Source of the DNA: Phycisphaerales bacterium
GTDB lineage: Bacteria > Planctomycetota > Phycisphaerae > Phycisphaerales > UBA1924
Length of the DNA stretch: 46,722 bases
Assembly (NCBI GenBank): GCA_020427395.1
Contig: JAGQON010000026.1
Location: 1 to 46,722, forward strand
Direction of reading: 5' to 3'
Part shown: in pieces, positions 23,434 through 31,910 of the stretch
Layout: each line of letters begins with the position of its first letter
Position numbering within the stretch: position 1 is the stretch's first letter
The notes under the pieces: model-generated
Seen by the model: the letters and a program-made list of their open reading frames with translations, nothing else
What the model was told of the DNA's origin: nothing
Databases searched by the model: none
Position numbers and translations under genes: made by a program

Positions 23434-24630
23434 ATGCGGGAAACCATCGACATTACAGACCAGATCACAGAACCCAAGGAGGTCGGGCATCAGCTCAAGA
23501 CCTCCCTGGATCGCGTATTGCGTGACATCGACGACTGCTCAATGCGCCCCACCGACATCGCCCGAACGCTCGATGTCTCACGGGTCATGGTCTCGAGGCT
23601 GCTCAGCGCGATCCGCAAACCCGACCCCGTCGAGACGCTCGCACGGATCCCCGGCCCCGAAACGCTGCGATCCATCGTCAGAGCGGCCGCACACTCCGGT
23701 GTCAGCGACAAGGTCGCCAACGAGGCCCTGACACTCATCGATGCGTTCGACCTGCTCATCCGCGACAAGTACGGCACACGGGCCGCGCTCAACGCAGCGC
23801 TGAGCGACACCAACGATCAGACACGCGAGAAGTTCGAGCAGTCAAGCCGCTACCAGGTCTTCAAGGGCATGAGCCAGATCGTGGGGGCGCAGAGCTCGCT
23901 CTGGGTCACCTGCATGATGCTGACGCAGAACGCCGACAACCCCGACGGCATCGACATCTCGGCGATCCACGGCACATCGGGCCTGCGACGCCTTCGCCCC
24001 GACAGCGAGGTCCGCTTCGTCTACGGCATCCCGCCAGAGTACAAGGACCGCCGTCAGTCACCACGACGCACCGACGCGGACATCAGCTCGTTCATGGTCC
24101 ACGAGCCCGCGCCCCTGCAGGTCGAGGAAGAGAACGGGCAGATCATCAACATCTTCTCCCCCGAACTCGGCGGCAAGGACGCGCTCTACGACATGTTCTC
24201 CGAGGTGTTCATCCCCAACGGATCGAACCGCTACGCCAGCAACGGACGCACGATGCGCGGCACCACCGTCATCCCCGATGTCCCGGTCGTCACGCTCGTG
24301 AGCGATGTCATCCTCTGCGACGGGATCTTCGAGGGCATCGAGCCCGAGCTGTTCACCTACAACACCATGCCCCGAGGCGGCGCAGATGTCGAGGACCCCA
24401 AACGCGATGTCGATCGCGTGAACACCAACGACTCCATCGCACTGCTCGACCACCGCCTCGAACTGCTGGAAGTCAGCGAGATGCCCAAGTATGTCGATAT
24501 GGTCCGCTACCTGTGCGAGAAGAACAGGCGATCCATCGACAAGGTCCGCGTGCACCGCCTGCGCGTGCAGTACCCCGTCTACGGGTTCCAGTACACCATC
24601 GCCTACAAGGTGCCCGAGCGCAAGGGCTGA
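23434..24630 (+). CDS. HTH-domain protein of unknown function
   Basis: About 398 residues. Residues about 15-65 form a helix-turn-helix (MRPTDIARTLDVSRVMVSRLLSAIRKPDP, quoted for its TDIARTLDVSRVMVSRLL core), resembling XRE or Fis-like DNA readers. The rest, about 330 residues, shows no family I recognise; it has conserved-looking blocks such as HGTSGLRRLRPDSEVRFVYG, FIPNGSNRYASNGRTMRGT and VQYPVYGFQYTIAYKVP. It may be a transcription regulator with a ligand-binding domain. The ATG at 23434 has AGAGGGAG 12 bases upstream, slightly far. AT-rich DNA with an inverted repeat precedes it. Confidence 0.7.
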   Translation: MRETIDITDQITEPKEVGHQLKTSLDRVLRDIDDCSMRPTDIARTLDVSRVMVSRLLSAIRKPDPVETLARIPGPETLRSIVRAAAHSGVSDKVANEALTLIDAFDLLIRDKYGTRAALNAALSDTNDQTREKFEQSSRYQVFKGMSQIVGAQSSLWVTCMMLTQNADNPDGIDISAIHGTSGLRRLRPDSEVRFVYGIPPEYKDRRQSPRRTDADISSFMVHEPAPLQVEEENGQIINIFSPELGGKDALYDMFSEVFIPNGSNRYASNGRTMRGTTVIPDVPVVTLVSDVILCDGIFEGIEPELFTYNTMPRGGADVEDPKRDVDRVNTNDSIALLDHRLELLEVSEMPKYVDMVRYLCEKNRRSIDKVRVHRLRVQYPVYGFQYTIAYKVPERKG

Positions 24631-24647
24631 GCCATCAGGAAGCTGCC

Positions 24648-26033
24648 TCAGGCTTCGTTGGTCGTGATCACACGCACCTGACAGAACTGCCGGTGCCCCA
24701 GCGGCCCGGAGTGGTAGCCGATGCCCGAGTGGCGCGCCCCGACCCAGGGCGCTCCGCCCACGCCGCCCATCGAGCGATTGACACCGATCATGCCCGCCGT
24801 CAACCGCCGCCCGACCTTGCGAGCGGTCTCGTCATCACCAAAGACCACCGCCCCCAGCCCGTACTCCGTGTCATTCGCCAGTTCGACGGCCTCGTCCGCG
24901 TCCCTCACCGTGGCGACGCACGCGATCGGGCCGAAGGTCTCCGTGGTCATGATGTCCATGTCGTGCGTCACACCGTCGAGCACCGTCGGCTCAACGAAGT
25001 TCCCCTCGTGTTCGTTACCGCCGAAGAGCACCTTCGCGCCCTTGCTGATCGCGTCGTGCACCTGCCGCAGCACATGCTCCTTCTGCTCACGCATGACCAT
25101 TGGGCCGATGTTCGCGTTATCGTCGAGGCAGTCACCAATCGTGAACGCCCTGGTCTGCTCCAGCAGCTTATCCATGAACGCGTCCTTGATCGATTCCTGC
25201 ACATAGATCCGCTCGGTGGAGACGCACACCTGCCCGCAGTTGCGGAACGAGTTGCGGGCCGCGAAGGTGGCCGCCTGCTCAAGGTCCGCGCCCTCAAGCA
25301 CGATGCACGGGTCCTTGGAACCCAGCTCCAGGATCAACCGCTTGAGACCGGGCGCCGCCGCCGCCATGATGTGCTGCCCGGCCGTCTTTGAACCGGTGAA
25401 CGCGATCATGTCCACATCGCCCGCGACCAGCGCCTTACCCTGATCATCCTCGCCGTGGATAACCTGCAGCACACCCTCGGGCAGGAACTCGTTGAGCACC
25501 TTGACATACTCATCCGCGATCAGCGGCGTCTGCTCGCTGGGCTTAAGCACCACCGTGTTGCCGGCGACCAGCGCCGGAACCACCGCCCAGTGCGGCATCA
25601 GGATCGGGAAGTTCCACGGCGTGATGGCCGCGCACACCCCGAACGGGTCGTAGCACAGCAGCGACTGGGCACCGTCGCCCTTGAGCACCTGCGGCTGCAC
25701 GGCCTGGGCGATCTCATCGACCGTCTCCGCCATCCCCGCCCCGCACGCGTTCACCTCGCCGATCCCCTCGGCCAGCGGCTTGCCCTGCTCAAGCGAGAGG
25801 ATCCTGCCAAGCTCTTCGGATCGAGCCATCAACGCCTCGCCCGCCGGCTTGAGCATCTCAGCTCGTTCCTGTGCTGAGAGCGCCGCCCACGCGGGCTGTG
25901 CCGCGCGTGCCTTGGCGATCACCGCATCGACCTGATTGGCCGGCGTCACCGGGACGGACCCAACCAGCTCGCCGGTGGAGGGGTTGTAGGAGTTGAGTGT
26001 GTTGGTCGCGGTGGGGGTATCGATGGTGGTCAT
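24648..26033 (-). CDS. NAD(P)-dependent aldehyde dehydrogenase
   Basis: 461 residues, the full length of the family. It oxidises an aldehyde to the acid. The cofactor site has PWNFPILMPHW and LKPSEQTPL; GSKTAGQHIM binds the dinucleotide. The catalytic Glu is in LELGSKDP and the nucleophile Cys in NCGQVCVSTERIYV. ETFGPIACVATV is the C-terminal signature. It resembles succinate-semialdehyde or betaine-aldehyde dehydrogenases; the substrate cannot be chosen from sequence. It stands alone and has a possible leaderless promoter. Confidence 0.92.
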   Translation of the reverse strand: MTTIDTPTATNTLNSYNPSTGELVGSVPVTPANQVDAVIAKARAAQPAWAALSAQERAEMLKPAGEALMARSEELGRILSLEQGKPLAEGIGEVNACGAGMAETVDEIAQAVQPQVLKGDGAQSLLCYDPFGVCAAITPWNFPILMPHWAVVPALVAGNTVVLKPSEQTPLIADEYVKVLNEFLPEGVLQVIHGEDDQGKALVAGDVDMIAFTGSKTAGQHIMAAAAPGLKRLILELGSKDPCIVLEGADLEQAATFAARNSFRNCGQVCVSTERIYVQESIKDAFMDKLLEQTRAFTIGDCLDDNANIGPMVMREQKEHVLRQVHDAISKGAKVLFGGNEHEGNFVEPTVLDGVTHDMDIMTTETFGPIACVATVRDADEAVELANDTEYGLGAVVFGDDETARKVGRRLTAGMIGVNRSMGGVGGAPWVGARHSGIGYHSGPLGHRQFCQVRVITTNEA

Positions 26034-26039
26034 GCCGTA

Positions 26040-26045
26040 ATCGTA
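26040..26045 (-). promoter_or_regulatory. -10 hexamer for leaderless aldehyde dehydrogenase gene
   Basis: TACGAT on the minus strand ends 6 bases before the ATG at 26033. No ribosome binding site is present. Confidence 0.5.
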
Positions 26046-26056
26046 GCGGCGTTAAC

Positions 26057-26449
26057 TCAGTCCAACCAGAACTGCCAGTTCGGCCACATCTCGGAGATCA
26101 CAACCATGGCGACGAAAATGACAAACCAAATGAAGGCGAGATAGTTCGCATGCTTGCGATCGCGCCGGGCACGGTAACTCAGCCGGTACTGGCTGGTATC
26201 ATGTCGCTTGGCGAGCTGAAATGCGGCGGCAAACGCCAGAAGAATGGCGACAGGAGGCAGTAGAATTTGGAGCGCGATCGCCCAGACAAGCAACACCTTG
26301 GCAATGAATCCGGCTTGAAGATATCGCTGATCATCCGGGCGTGTGTCGAGTGCTGAGCCACATTCGGGACAGGTTTCACCGCCATCCCGGTCAGTCATGT
26401 CGTAGCCGCAAAGCTGACACTGCTTGACTGGGCTTTCAACATCCGTCAT
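26057..26449 (-). CDS. Zinc-ribbon membrane protein
   Basis: About 130 residues. An N-terminal zinc ribbon (CQLCGYDM ... CPECGSAL) is followed by a hydrophobic region of one or two helices (AKVLLVWAIALQILLPPVAILLAFAAAF), a basic loop (YRARRDRKHANY) and a final helix (LAFIWFVIFVAMVVISEMW). Function is unknown. The ATG at 26449 overlaps the stop of the upstream methyltransferase gene (TGATG), so the two are probably coupled; a GTG at 26452 is possible. GC is lower than in the neighbours, near 50%. Confidence 0.7.
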   Translation of the reverse strand: MTDVESPVKQCQLCGYDMTDRDGGETCPECGSALDTRPDDQRYLQAGFIAKVLLVWAIALQILLPPVAILLAFAAAFQLAKRHDTSQYRLSYRARRDRKHANYLAFIWFVIFVAMVVISEMWPNWQFWLD

Positions 26450-27231
26450 CACACGCGTCCGGCGACCAGCACGATGTACGAGTCATCGAGTTCTTCCTCA
26501 CCGTCCTCGACCGGCATCACATACGCATTCCCCTCGTCATCAAGCGCATCGGCGAGCTTGGTGTAAACAAGGGTGTCGGTGAACCCCGCATCCTCCATCG
26601 CGTCGCGTAGTTCGGGAATCGACCAGAGCCGCCACTCGTACACGAACGCGTCTTCGAGCTCAAACTCGATCACGCCCGCGCGCTCGACGCGGAAGTGGAT
26701 GAGGTTGGTCACGAAGCCCGTCGTCGGGTCGGCCGCGTGCTGTTCCCATGTGTAGCGACACAGCTTGCCGCCCGGCATGGGGTGGGCGCGGTGCACGCCG
26801 CCCAGCGTGTACGCCGACTCGCCGCCGTAGGTGTCGCAGACGAAGACGCCGCCGCTTGCTTCAAGCCGCTTGTGGCAGTGGGTGAGATACGCAACCAACT
26901 CGGCGCGGGTGTGCAGGTAGCCGATCGAGAAGTTGCCCACGAACACCAGATCGCACGGGTCGCTGGCCTCGCGTACATCGCACAGGCGCTTGATGATGCG
27001 TTCGTGCTCGCCGCGTCGCGCAAGCGTCTCCTCATCGAAGTCCACCGCGATCGCGCTGCACCCGTCCCGCTCCACCCACAGGTGCGAGACGGCCGCGGTG
27101 CCGGCAAAGTCCTCGCCGAGGACTCTAGGGTCGCCGCCGTGAATGGCACGGAGCAGCGGCACCAGGTCCTTAGGCGACTGCACGCACAGCTCATACAGAT
27201 CGTGCTTGTTGTACTCGGTCTCGCTGAGCAT
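26449..27231 (-). CDS. Class I SAM-dependent methyltransferase (paralogue 2)
   Basis: 260 residues. It begins KHDLYELCVQSP and has the SAM loop LGEDFAGTAAVS, then AIAVDFDEETLARR (acidic motif II) and LVFVGNFSIGYLHT. The C-terminal FVYEWRLWSIPELRDAMEDAGF closely follows the protein at 11805-12698, but this copy lacks the Lys-rich N-terminus. Substrate unknown. It lies 16 bases after the ABC permease gene, in an apparent four-gene minus-strand unit: ATPase, permease, methyltransferase, zinc-ribbon protein. Confidence 0.8.
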   Translation of the reverse strand: MLSETEYNKHDLYELCVQSPKDLVPLLRAIHGGDPRVLGEDFAGTAAVSHLWVERDGCSAIAVDFDEETLARRGEHERIIKRLCDVREASDPCDLVFVGNFSIGYLHTRAELVAYLTHCHKRLEASGGVFVCDTYGGESAYTLGGVHRAHPMPGGKLCRYTWEQHAADPTTGFVTNLIHFRVERAGVIEFELEDAFVYEWRLWSIPELRDAMEDAGFTDTLVYTKLADALDDEGNAYVMPVEDGEEELDDSYIVLVAGRV

Positions 27232-27246
27232 GTTTTCTACTTCGGG

Positions 27247-28656
27247 TCAGGCCATCCGGACCCATTTGATGAGCGTGCGCAGGTTTGGTGGCTTGCCGAA
27301 CATCAGCAGCCCGACCCGGAACACCTTGGCCGCGAACCAGAGGAAGACCACGACCGCCACGGCATTCACGAGGATCACCAACGCCGTCTGCCAGACAGGC
27401 GGCGGGTCGTTGGAAGCGATCCGCATGATCATGATGAACGGCGAGATCGGCGGGATGAAACTCGTCACAGTCGAGAGCATCGAGTTGGGTGCCCTGATCA
27501 CCGGCATAAAGAAGAAGTAGGGGACCATCATCAGCAGGATGACGGGCGTCATCAGCGACTGCGCCTCACGCATCTCATTCACCGCCGAGCCGATCGCGGC
27601 CATCAGCGAGGCGAACATGAAGTAGGCGAGGATGAAGAACACGAAGATCAGCACGATCGTGGACCACGAGATCAGGTCCATGCGTTCCATGTAGATAAGG
27701 GCGAACACGCCCAGCCAGCTGTACACCACAAGCAGCGAGAGCCCGACGAACATCTGCCCGAGGATCTTGCCCGTCATGAGTTCCATGGGTGAGCACGCCG
27801 AGAGGATGACCTCGACAACGCGGTTCGATTTCTCTTCGACGGTCGTCGTGAGCAGGTACTGCCCGCCGGTCATCGAGGCGATGAGCAGCAGGATCAGCGA
27901 GACCATCGGGATGATGAAGGTGGTGATACCGGTCGAGGCCTTCTTCTCACCGTCTTCGGTGATCTCCTGGCTGTCCCGTTCGTCCACATCCGTGATCTCC
28001 ACCACCTGCGTGCGATCGATGCCGGCGTTTGCATAACGGCGTTCGCGGATGGACCAGCGGATACTGCCTCGAATCTCGGAGACGGTCTCGTCGTTGAGCT
28101 TCGGACGAAGAAAGAGCTGGAAGCCGCCGTAGCCCTCGTCATCGTTTACTTTTCGTGTGGAATCCGCATCGATATCGACGATCGCGAGTACGGTCTCGAT
28201 ATCACCCTTCGCCTTTCCATCGGCAGCCACTTGTGCCTGCATTTCTCTTTTGAGTTCGTCAATATCCGCGTCTGGGCCAGCGGGGATCGTACGGAAGTTT
28301 GGAGATTTGATGATACTCTTCGCACTCGCGATGCCCTGCTCAATCTTTTCCTCTCCAGCAGGGAGCATGCTCTTTGCACGATCCTTTGCTTGATCGAAGT
28401 TCTCTGCCCAGCGCTCCTCCACATTCTCAGGTGAGAGCCGCTCAATAAGGGTATCGGTGACATCAGCTGAGCGATCGAGGATGTAAATTGTCCCTGAATC
28501 CGCAGGGGGCTGCGCACTCATGGTGAGCAGGATGACCAGCGGCATCAGCGCGCCGATCGCCGCGGGCATGATCAGGGCACCGATGATGAAGCCCTTGGTC
28601 ATGGCCGTCGATGCGAACTCGCGCCCCGCGACTCTGGAGATCTTGGAGAGTTTCAT
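27247..28656 (-). CDS. ABC-2 type transporter permease (NatB-like)
   Basis: 469 residues. The first helix (FIIGALIMPAAIGALMPLVILLTM) is followed by about 200 extracytoplasmic residues, then five or six helices: FIIPMVSLILLLIASMT, a run at MFVGLSLLVVYSWLGVFALIYM, IVLIFVFFILAYFMFASLMAAIG, LMTPVILLMMVPYFFFMP and TALVILVNAVAVVVFLWFAAKVF (each shortened where needed). This matches NatB/YhaP exporters. The start overlaps the ATPase gene's stop. Bases 28141-28500, coding the extracytoplasmic loop, are only about 52% GC against 60-70% on either side. It may export Na+ or a peptide; the substrate is not known. Confidence 0.87.
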   Translation of the reverse strand: MKLSKISRVAGREFASTAMTKGFIIGALIMPAAIGALMPLVILLTMSAQPPADSGTIYILDRSADVTDTLIERLSPENVEERWAENFDQAKDRAKSMLPAGEEKIEQGIASAKSIIKSPNFRTIPAGPDADIDELKREMQAQVAADGKAKGDIETVLAIVDIDADSTRKVNDDEGYGGFQLFLRPKLNDETVSEIRGSIRWSIRERRYANAGIDRTQVVEITDVDERDSQEITEDGEKKASTGITTFIIPMVSLILLLIASMTGGQYLLTTTVEEKSNRVVEVILSACSPMELMTGKILGQMFVGLSLLVVYSWLGVFALIYMERMDLISWSTIVLIFVFFILAYFMFASLMAAIGSAVNEMREAQSLMTPVILLMMVPYFFFMPVIRAPNSMLSTVTSFIPPISPFIMIMRIASNDPPPVWQTALVILVNAVAVVVFLWFAAKVFRVGLLMFGKPPNLRTLIKWVRMA

Positions 28657-29636
28657 GATTCAGCCTCGCCCTCGTTGGTCGGCTCCGCGAAGAGTTCCGC
28701 TCGCAGTTGCTCCGCGTCCGCGCCGCGCTTTCCGCCCGTCACGATCTCGATGAAGATGTCCTCCAGCGAGGGACGCTTGATCTCCACCCGGTTCATCGGC
28801 ATCGCCTCCAGCAGCGATCGCATCGCCAGCTGCGGGTCAACGCCCTCATCGAGCACCACCTCCAATGCCCCCTCGACCGGGGTCACATGGGCGACGCCTT
28901 GCACCCGAGCCACGGCGTCGGCCTGACCGACGCCGGCGATCGGATCGACATGCAGGGCACGTGGGTCGAAGCGGGCCCGGATGTCATCGAGCGTGTCGTC
29001 GAGGACCTTGCGGCCCTGGTGGATCATCACGATGTGGTCACAGTTCTGCTCGGCCTGGTGCATCACATGGGTCGAGAAGATCACGGTCTTGCCGTTGGCG
29101 TGCTGCTCGTCGATGAGGCTCCGCAGCAGACGCATGTTGACCGGGTCGAGCCCAGAGAATGGCTCGTCGAGGATGATCAGGTCCGGCTCGTGCAGCACCG
29201 AGGCGATGAACTGCACCTTCTGCTGCATGCCCTTGGAGAGCTCTTCGCACTTCTTCTTGTAGACATCAGCGAGCTCGACACGCTCAAGCCACTCCATCAC
29301 GCGCGACTTGAGCCCATGGCGGTCGAGGCCCTTAAGACGCCCCATGTGCATCAGGAACGAGCCGACCTTCATCTTCTTGTAGATGCCGCGTTCTTCGGGC
29401 AGGTAGCCGATCCGGTCCTTGGACTCGACGGCCGACTTCTTGCCGAGTACCGACAACTCGCCCCGGTCGGGGAAGAGGATCGACATGATCATGCGGATCG
29501 TCGTGGTCTTTCCCGCGCCGTTGGGACCGATGAACCCATAGATTGAACCCTCGGGGATCGTCAGATCGATCCCCTCGACGGCCACCTTGGATCCGAAGGT
29601 CTTTCGGACACCCTGCATCGAGACAGCTTGAGACAT
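28653..29636 (-). CDS. ABC transporter ATP-binding protein (NatA-like)
   Basis: About 327 residues. It powers the permease encoded next. The Walker A motif is GPNGAGKTTT, the signature is LSKGMQQKVQ, Walker B is LIILDEPFSGLDP, and the switch His is in STHVMHQAE. A C-terminal domain of about 80 residues follows. I placed the start at the ATG at 29636, right before SQAVSMQGVRKTFG, with AGGGG about 5 bases upstream; a longer reading frame upstream overlaps prfA and is not family-like. It is divergent from prfA. Confidence 0.9.
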   Translation of the reverse strand: MSQAVSMQGVRKTFGSKVAVEGIDLTIPEGSIYGFIGPNGAGKTTTIRMIMSILFPDRGELSVLGKKSAVESKDRIGYLPEERGIYKKMKVGSFLMHMGRLKGLDRHGLKSRVMEWLERVELADVYKKKCEELSKGMQQKVQFIASVLHEPDLIILDEPFSGLDPVNMRLLRSLIDEQHANGKTVIFSTHVMHQAEQNCDHIVMIHQGRKVLDDTLDDIRARFDPRALHVDPIAGVGQADAVARVQGVAHVTPVEGALEVVLDEGVDPQLAMRSLLEAMPMNRVEIKRPSLEDIFIEIVTGGKRGADAEQLRAELFAEPTNEGEAES

Positions 29637-29729
29637 GAAAACCCCTATAGATTCGTGAGCACACGAGTGTATGCACCATGTATTGGGCATCCACGCTCCG
29701 GGTTGCACTGCACCGCCCCGATCTCCGCC

Positions 29730-29735
29730 TACGCT
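29730..29735 (+). promoter_or_regulatory. -10 hexamer for leaderless prfA
   Basis: TACGCT ends 7 bases before the prfA ATG at 29743, with no Shine-Dalgarno sequence in between. Confidence 0.4.
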
Positions 29736-29742
29736 TCGCTCC

Positions 29743-30837
29743 ATGGGCGCCATAGAGATCGATTCCAACCTGAAATCCAAGCTCGAAGCGCTCGACGCGA
29801 GCTACGCCGAGCTCGGCAGGCAGCTCGAGGACCCGGATGTCCTCAGCGACCACCGCCAGGTCTCGGCACTGTCGATCAAACGGGCGGCCATCGAGCCGGT
29901 CGTCAGTGGCTTCAGGAGATATCGGGAGCTGTGCGCCGAGATCGATGACCTGCAGCAGGCGATCGACGGCGACGATCCCGAGCTGGCGGAGTTCGCTCGC
30001 GATGAGCTGCTTATTGTGACCGATCGGGCCAACGAGCAGATCGAGCAAATCAAGCAGACGCTGGTGACCAGTGATGACCGCTCGATCGGCTCGGTCATTC
30101 TCGAGATCCGCGCCGGGACCGGCGGCGATGAGGCCGCGCTGTGGGCCCGGGATCTGCTGAGTGTCTACACCCGCTACGCGGGCATGCAGCGGTGGGTCGT
30201 CGAGGAGCTCGACATGACGACCGACCCAACGCTGGGCGGGATCAAGCATGCGGTGATCAACTTCAAGGGCGAGGGCGTCTGGCAGCAGCTGAGCTTCGAA
30301 TCGGGCGTGCACTCGGTCAAGCGGGTGCCCGAGACTGAGACCCAAGGGCGGGTGCACACGAGCACCTGTACTGTCGCGGTGCTTCCCGAGCCTGAGGCGG
30401 TCGAGGTCGATATCGACTGGGGCAGCGATGTCGAGGAGCACATCACAACGGCCCAGGGGCCGGGCGGGCAGAATGTGAACAAGGTCGCGACGGCCGTGCA
30501 TCTGATACACAAGCCCACGGGCGTCGAGGTGCGGATGCAGGAGACCAAATCGCAGGCCCAGAACCGCGAGAAGGCGCGCCGGCTGCTGATCGCCCGCGTC
30601 TATGAGATCGAGCGGCAGAAGGTTGAGGCCGAGCGGGCCAAGGACCGCAACGCCCAGATCGGCAGCGGGGCGCGATCGGAGAAGATCCGGGTGTACCGGT
30701 ATCAGGACAACATCGTGGCCGACCAGCGGTTGGATCAGAAGTTCAATAAGAACAAGATCATCGACGAGGCGGACCTTGGGCCGCTGTTCGATGCCCTGAT
30801 CGAGCAGGAAACAACCCGTCGATTGGCTGATCTCTAG
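29743..30837 (+). CDS. prfA: Peptide chain release factor 1
   Basis: About 364 residues, the normal length. RF1 reads UAA and UAG stop codons and triggers peptide release. The anticodon-like tripeptide region reads RVPETETQGRVHTSTCTVAVLPE, with PET in the place of the usual PxT motif. The catalytic GGQ is in QGPGGQNVNKVATAVH. The rest (MQETKSQAQNREKA, RSEKIRVYRYQDN) is typical. I used the ATG at 29743, because the frame upstream (from 29671) does not look like RF1. The next gene, on the other strand, ends 10 bases after the stop. Confidence 0.94.
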   Translation: MGAIEIDSNLKSKLEALDASYAELGRQLEDPDVLSDHRQVSALSIKRAAIEPVVSGFRRYRELCAEIDDLQQAIDGDDPELAEFARDELLIVTDRANEQIEQIKQTLVTSDDRSIGSVILEIRAGTGGDEAALWARDLLSVYTRYAGMQRWVVEELDMTTDPTLGGIKHAVINFKGEGVWQQLSFESGVHSVKRVPETETQGRVHTSTCTVAVLPEPEAVEVDIDWGSDVEEHITTAQGPGGQNVNKVATAVHLIHKPTGVEVRMQETKSQAQNREKARRLLIARVYEIERQKVEAERAKDRNAQIGSGARSEKIRVYRYQDNIVADQRLDQKFNKNKIIDEADLGPLFDALIEQETTRRLADL

Positions 30838-30846
30838 TTTGCGGTA

Positions 30847-31677
30847 TCAGGGACAGCCAGCGCTGTAGGCGTTGACAAACGCCGAGACATCGAAGAAGTC
30901 GAAAATACCGTTCTTGTCGAGATCCGCCGAGGGGCGTTGGGCGTTGAATGCGTTGATGAACGCCGAGACATCGAAGAAGTCGAGTGTTTCGTACGGCTGC
31001 GCGAGGTCGGCGAGCGAGCAAGCGGCGTCGCTGAGCAGCGTGATACGGAATGTTCCCAATCGACCTTGTCCGAGGAAGGGGAAGTCATCGGTGATGTCAA
31101 CGATCGGGATATGCGGGGTGAGATCGATGTTGGCGTTGACATAGTTGATGCCGGCGTCGGTGCCCGCGTCGTATGGGTAGAGGTCGAAGACCAGTTCCCT
31201 GACCCAGACTCCACCTGGTCGGAGATTGATATCGTGGATACCGACGAACCAGTCCGGGCTGGGCGCGACCATGCTCACGATTGAGAGGAGCGGAAAGGCC
31301 GAGTTCGCGGTAAAGTTGTTGATCCTCATTCCTGGCGATGTGTTGATGCCACCGAGATTGAGGAACTGGTTGGCTGTGCCGTCAACATCGATCGCGTGCT
31401 GAACCTCGCTACTCAGTTGAGTAGGTGAGCCCGTTTCCGCCATCGCTTCGATCCCGTCGGTCGCGATTCCGCCCGGTATCCAGATGCTGAGCTGGTCATT
31501 GTGCGTAGCCCCAATCGCGCCAGAAAAGTGAGGGTTGCTTGGAAAGGTGGTAGGGTGCGTATCTGCACTCCACTCTGCGATATATTCAAACCGATACTGC
31601 ACGGAGTCCTGCGCGATGGCAGGGAGCGATGAGAAAGAGAGCGCGAACATCGAGAGGCTTAGATTTCTGCGATTCAT
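30847..31677 (-). CDS. Secreted protein with GC-type dockerin-like C-terminus (3)
   Basis: About 276 residues. Signal peptide (LSMFALSFSSLPAIAQ), then a beta-rich domain resembling secreted planctomycete proteins of unknown function (YRFEYIAEWSADTHPTTFP, SPDWFVGIHDINLRPGG). The last 55 residues hold two dockerin-like repeats (LDFFDVSAFINAFNA and IFDFFDVSAFVNAYSA), ending AGCP. The first repeat lacks the usual DxNxD start. The start at 31677 has AAAGGGGAA about 7 bases upstream. Confidence 0.82.
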   Translation of the reverse strand: MNRRNLSLSMFALSFSSLPAIAQDSVQYRFEYIAEWSADTHPTTFPSNPHFSGAIGATHNDQLSIWIPGGIATDGIEAMAETGSPTQLSSEVQHAIDVDGTANQFLNLGGINTSPGMRINNFTANSAFPLLSIVSMVAPSPDWFVGIHDINLRPGGVWVRELVFDLYPYDAGTDAGINYVNANIDLTPHIPIVDITDDFPFLGQGRLGTFRITLLSDAACSLADLAQPYETLDFFDVSAFINAFNAQRPSADLDKNGIFDFFDVSAFVNAYSAGCP

Positions 31678-31842
31678 AGTGTCGTTCCCCTTTGGAATCT
31701 CATGCAGCGTGAGCAGCAATCCATGGAATGAATCTGTGTAAACGAGTGTTTATTCTGGATTCTGACGGGATCGGGCGTAATTTGGAGTCAGGAGTCCAGG
31801 GTTGAGCACCTTGGCCCGTCGCCATACGCCATTTTTCAAGGC

Positions 31843-31848
31843 TATAAT
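31843..31848 (+). promoter_or_regulatory. -10 hexamer upstream of the acyl carrier protein gene
   Basis: TATAAT, a perfect -10 consensus, lies 62 bases before the ATG at 31911. No good -35 is present at the usual distance. The leader would be about 55 bases, with GAGAGAAAG near the ATG. Confidence 0.5.
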
Positions 31849-31910
31849 CTACTTCCTATAGCCGAGCCAACACCCTGACCGGGTCCGAACACTGAGAGAA
31901 AGCCGCATCT

